Below, one piece after another: positions 61,043 to 64,000 of a stretch of 64,000 nucleotides of DNA; positions within the stretch are counted from its first letter, which is position 1, and the number at the start of each line of letters is the position of its first letter. The position numbers and the translations under genes are program-made. The notes under the pieces were generated by a model, which saw only the letters and a program-made list of their open reading frames with translations, made no database searches and was not told the DNA's origin. The stretch is from Bryobacterales bacterium (GTDB lineage: Bacteria > Acidobacteriota > Terriglobia > Bryobacterales > Bryobacteraceae), in NCBI GenBank assembly GCA_003164035.1, contig PLRS01000016.1, positions 21,283 to 85,282 of the forward strand. The letters run 5' to 3'.

Positions 61043-61212
61043 GATTCGCTTGTTTCGGAGTATCGCCTCCGATTGACTGACGTCTGTCGGGCACGAGCAG
61101 TTCATACGCGTGCGCAAGCTTGTCCGGCAACAAACGGTCGAATCGACATTCCAACTGCAGAGTACGTTGCCGAATTGGTTTCGCTCGCGCGATTGAGCCG
61201 CTCTGCTTTCTG

Positions 61213-61526
61213 GGATTTGCTGGCGCGTGGCATGGGCAACGGACAATCGACGTCCCGACGACTCCTGGAACCATCCAGCCCGCTAATCCGTTCGGTTACT
61301 CACAACCGCTCGCCTTCATCATCAAACTCGATTGGCGATCTCGCAGGACGGCAATGCCCGAGTGTATGTTGCTGGCGGCACCACCACATCGGCGTTTCTT
61401 GCAACACCGGGCGCTTACCTCACGCAGTATCCAGCCGGGCCGATCGGCAGCGGGTTTGCCGGTAAGGTCGATTTCAGCCAGTCTGCCAGTCCGGCAATGA
61501 CCTGTCTGGTCAATGCGGCAAGTTGA
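61213..61526 (+). pseudogene. Fragment of an SBBP-repeat beta-propeller protein, frameshifted
   Basis: One frame gives WHGQRTIDVPTTPGTIQPAN then FGYSQPLAFIIKLD; the next frame gives LAISQDGNARVYVAGGTTTS, FLATPGAYLTQYPAG and finally TCLVNAAS before a stop. These are two blades of the SBBP repeat (D..GNayV.G.T.s.dFptTpGa.q......aFv.Kld) with a deletion and frameshift between, ending in the CxVNAAS motif of Solibacter-type surface proteins. No leader remains. It follows the ADOP fragment. Confidence 0.65.
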
Positions 61527-61565
61527 AGCCGGTAGGTTTTGAACTGCTTCGCCATCGGCTGCGGC

Positions 61566-61823
61566 TTACCCTTCGAAGGGCTTGAAGAGGTTGCGGAGCA
61601 TGGTTTCGCGGGCGGCGGGCAAATTTTCCGTTAAAACGTAGAAAAAAGCGCCAGTGCGGACACTAGTAAACACGACACCGCCTCGGTATTCGTCGGCCTC
61701 GACACCGTAGTCGATACCGGCTTCGGTGAGGACGGATTCCAGGCGGAGGGCGTCGCGCAGCTTTTTGGCGATGTAGATCAACTCGGGCGATTTGTCTTCA
61801 AAATAGGATGCATCCTGCTTCAT
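61566..61823 (-). CDS. Small conserved hypothetical protein
   Basis: An 85-residue protein: an acidic start (MKQDASYFEDKSPELIYIAK), then LESVLTEAGIDYGVEADEYR and VFTSVRTGAFFYVLTENLPA. The pattern of a helix followed by 'L..AGIdy.ve.de' resembles the DUF2007/'putative signal transducing' fold, but I am not certain. ATG 61823 is preferred; an upstream in-frame extension overlaps the promoter of dprA. The gene is divergent from dprA, 73 bases apart. Confidence 0.65.
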   Translation of the reverse strand: MKQDASYFEDKSPELIYIAKKLRDALRLESVLTEAGIDYGVEADEYRGGVVFTSVRTGAFFYVLTENLPAARETMLRNLFKPFEG

Positions 61824-61896
61824 CGGGGGTGCCTGCTCCGAGTGTAGCGAGTTGCCAATAGGCGCGTCCGGTTGATAGCGTAGGATCGCGGACGGC

Positions 61897-63054
61897 ATGC
61901 AGACGGCAACACCCACCATAACCCGCGAAGAGGAGCTCTACTGGCTGGCCTTGAGGCTGGCGCCAGGCCTCGGTGCGCGCACGAGCGGCAAGCTGCTGGA
62001 GCGGTTTCGTACGCCGCAGGCGATCTTCCGGGCTTCGCGTACGGAACTGGAAGCGGCCGGGCTGAGCGGGGCCGCGGCGCAGACGATTGCGAGCGGCTGC
62101 ACCTTCGAGGACGCCGCCAGCGAGCAGGGCAAGATGGCCGAAGCGGGGGCGGAACTGGTGACCTGGAGCGATCCGCGCTACCCGGCCGCCCTGCGCGGCA
62201 TCTTCGATCCGCCCGTGGTCCTCTACGTCCGCGGCCGCACTGAACTGCTGCGCACCCACCAGGTCGCGGTGGTGGGAACGCGCCGCCCCACGGCTTATGG
62301 CTTGGCCGTAGCGGAACGGTTTTCGGGCGACCTGGCGCACGCCGGGCTCACCATCACCAGCGGGATGGCCCGCGGCATCGACACGGCGGCGCATCGCGGC
62401 GCGCTAGCCGCGGGCGGGCAGACGGTTGCCGTATTGGGGTGCGGGGTGGACGTGGTCTATCCCTCGGAAAACCGCAAACTGGCCGCGGAAATCGTTGCCA
62501 AAGGCCTGCTGGTGTCGGAGTTTCCCATGGGCGCCACCGCGTTTCCCCAGAATTTCCCCATCCGCAACCGCATCATCAGCGGTTTGAGCCTTGGCGTGCT
62601 GGTGGTGGAAGGCGCGCAGTACTCCGGCTCGGCCATCACGGCCAAGTTGGCGCTCGACCAGGGGAAGGAGCTGTTTGCGGTCCCCGGAAACGTCACCTCG
62701 AAGGCCAGTTGGGGCCCTAACTTATTGATAAAACAGGGCGCCCGGTTGGTCCAGGACTGGAATGACGTAGTTTCGGAACTACCGGCTGAATCCCGCCGTC
62801 ATCTAATTGAGCAGGGGAAGCAAAAGATCCTGGCCGAAACCGGCGAGAAGCCAGGACCGGGAGGACCGGAACTCGATGCGACCGCCCGCCGGGTGCTTGA
62901 GGACCTGGCCGTGGATGTTCCGATACATTTGGACAATCTAATTGAAAAGATTGGAGATACTTCGGCTTCAGAACTTATCGCCGCACTTTTTGAACTGGAG
63001 ATGCTGGGTCTGGCGAAACAACTGCCAGGCAAGAACTTTGTAAAAGTGTGGTAA
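61897..63054 (+). CDS. dprA: DNA processing protein DprA
   Basis: A 385-residue DprA/Smf protein, which loads RecA on incoming single-stranded DNA during transformation. An N-terminal HhH/SAM-like part (about 1-65, with LAPGLGARTSGKLLERF) is followed by the Rossmann-like core: VAVVGTRRPTAYGLAVAERF, ITSGMARGIDTAAHRGAL, VAVLGCGVDVVYPSENRKLA, FPIRNRIISGLSLGVLVVEG and SAITAKLALDQGKELFAVPG. A C-terminal winged-helix domain (about 315-385) is present. The gene precedes topA, a common bacterial arrangement, with 74 bases between that hold a GC-rich hairpin. Confidence 0.96.
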   Translation: MQTATPTITREEELYWLALRLAPGLGARTSGKLLERFRTPQAIFRASRTELEAAGLSGAAAQTIASGCTFEDAASEQGKMAEAGAELVTWSDPRYPAALRGIFDPPVVLYVRGRTELLRTHQVAVVGTRRPTAYGLAVAERFSGDLAHAGLTITSGMARGIDTAAHRGALAAGGQTVAVLGCGVDVVYPSENRKLAAEIVAKGLLVSEFPMGATAFPQNFPIRNRIISGLSLGVLVVEGAQYSGSAITAKLALDQGKELFAVPGNVTSKASWGPNLLIKQGARLVQDWNDVVSELPAESRRHLIEQGKQKILAETGEKPGPGGPELDATARRVLEDLAVDVPIHLDNLIEKIGDTSASELIAALFELEMLGLAKQLPGKNFVKVW

Positions 63055-63128
63055 CGTCGAACCATAACTCGCCCCCCGGGATCCGGGGGCGGCACTCCCC
63101 CGTCCGGCGAGAAGAAAACTCATAATAT

Positions 63129-64000
63129 ATGGCAAAAGCTCTGGTAATCGTGGAATCGCCTGCGAAGGCGAAAACCATCAACAAATACCTGGGCAAGCAG
63201 TTCATAGTGAAGGCTTCGCTCGGTCATATTAAAGATCTTCCCAAACGCGACCTCGCGGTGGATGTGGAAGCGGGATTCGAACCGCATTACGAGATAATCG
63301 AAGGCAAAAAGAAGCTCATCGCGGAGCTGAAACAAGCCGCCAAGAAAATGGACTTTGTGTACCTGGCGGCCGATCCGGATCGCGAAGGCGAAGCCATCTG
63401 CTACCACCTGCAGGAAGAGCTGAAGGAAAAGAAGAACGGCCCGCAGATCTTCCGGGTGATGTTCAACGAAATCACCAAGAAAGCCATCGACAAAGCGATG
63501 GAAAAGCCCGGCCAGGTGAATGTGAACCTGGTGGATGCGCAGCAGGCGCGGCGGGTGCTCGACCGCCTGGTGGGGTACAAGATTTCGCCGCTGCTGTGGG
63601 ACAAAGTGCGGCGCGGATTGTCGGCCGGCCGGGTACAGACGGTGGCGTTGCGGCTGATCGTGGAGCGGGAGCGCGAGATCCGCGCCTTCGTCCCCAGGGA
63701 ATACTGGACCATCGACGCGGATCTGGCCGCCAGGAAGCCGCCGCTGCTGACGGCGCGGTTGACGCGCATCGGCGATCAGCCGGCTGAGATCGCCTCGGGC
63801 GAGACCTCCGCCGAGGTGGTGGCGCAGATCGAAGGCGCGTCCTATATCGTCAAGTCCGTCGCCACGCGAGAGAAGAAGCGGTACCCGGTGGCGCCGTTCA
63901 TCACCTCGACATTGCAACAGGAGGCATCCCGTAAGCTGCGCTTCAGCGTGAAGCGCACCATGATGCTGGCGCAGCGGCTGTATGAAGGCGTGGAGGTGGG
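63129..64000 (+). CDS. topA: DNA topoisomerase I, N-terminal part
   Basis: The first 290 residues of type IA topoisomerase, which relaxes negative supercoils by cutting one strand. The TOPRIM domain is complete: ALVIVESPAKAKTINKYLG at the start and FVYLAADPDREGEAICYHLQ with the Mg2+ acidic residues. It continues with FRVMFNEITKKAIDKAM, DAQQARRVLDRLVGYKISPL and RRGLSAGRVQTVALRLIVER, and the frame is still open at the window edge. The catalytic tyrosine, expected a few residues on, is beyond the edge. A short gap links it to dprA. Confidence 0.97.
   Translation, partial: MAKALVIVESPAKAKTINKYLGKQFIVKASLGHIKDLPKRDLAVDVEAGFEPHYEIIEGKKKLIAELKQAAKKMDFVYLAADPDREGEAICYHLQEELKEKKNGPQIFRVMFNEITKKAIDKAMEKPGQVNVNLVDAQQARRVLDRLVGYKISPLLWDKVRRGLSAGRVQTVALRLIVEREREIRAFVPREYWTIDADLAARKPPLLTARLTRIGDQPAEIASGETSAEVVAQIEGASYIVKSVATREKKRYPVAPFITSTLQQEASRKLRFSVKRTMMLAQRLYEGVEV

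Noticed and set aside
63060..63112. GC-rich hairpin between dprA and topA as a terminator
   Set aside because: A CCCCCGGGATCCGGGGG hairpin exists at about 63069, but no T-run follows and the two genes are usually co-transcribed, so I did not list it.

Overview
The window looks like chromosome of an Acidobacteriota bacterium, most likely of the Solibacter/Bryobacter type. The reasons are the high-GC coding bias, two ~1,120-residue TonB-dependent receptors with an N-terminal carboxypeptidase-regulatory-like domain, an ADOP-type duplicated ABC permease plus the wreck of a second one, a wreck of an SBBP-repeat protein ending in the CxVNAAS motif, and many enzymes with their own Sec or Tat export signals. 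I see no rRNA, convincing tRNA, CRISPR array, prophage or complete insertion sequence.

Layout. 1-13 kb: HEAT-repeat protein, orphan HTH antitoxin-like protein, exported beta-helix protein, QueG-like Fe-S protein, cysK, cupin and NimA-like flavoprotein, HD-GYP phosphodiesterase, a lone Flp-type pilin, uxaC, exported multicopper oxidase, aldo/keto reductase, quinoprotein with cytochrome c domain, and a hemerythrin. 13.5-18.9 kb: putative glycoside hydrolase followed by a TonB receptor. 18.9-25.7 kb: a four-gene phosphorelay on the minus strand (multi-PAS kinase, Rcp1-like regulator, two paralogous REC-kinase hybrids), with stop/start overlaps at two of its three junctions. 26-35 kb: LarA-like protein, GntR regulator divergent from a second TonB receptor, CE15-like glucuronoyl esterase. 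34.6-37.4 kb: MarR operon with a clear operator, then an unrecognised protein. 37.4-44.8 kb: hypCDE, two cell-envelope proteins, and a three-gene set (HpcH/HpaI aldolase, DUF362, 2-hydroxyacid dehydrogenase) in which every protein carries an export signal. 45-57 kb: ADOP permease, frameshifted TonB-domain gene, amidohydrolase, exported RidA, M20 peptidase, a MazF/RHH toxin-antitoxin pair with a perfect palindromic operator, spermidine-synthase-like protein, PBP4, MFS transporter. 57.6-64 kb: alpha/beta hydrolase, a decayed REP-associated transposase, NYN/LOTUS protein, a stretch of pseudogene wreckage, dprA and the start of topA.

How it fits together. Several genes point to plant-polysaccharide and uronate use: the two TonB receptors, the beta-helix protein, the GHL6-type hydrolase, a CE15-like esterase that would free glucuronate ends, and glucuronate isomerase. 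Signalling (HD-GYP, phosphorelay) and envelope enzymes fill much of the rest.

The most unusual layer is between the genes. At least five families of imperfect palindromic repeats (called A to E here) sit in intergenic gaps. One family directly brackets the C-terminal remnant of a RAYT transposase, and another appears to have supplied the start codon and first residues of the PBP4 gene. Decayed fragments of a rhodanese, an ADOP permease, an SBBP protein and a RAYT show that these gaps also collect dead genes.
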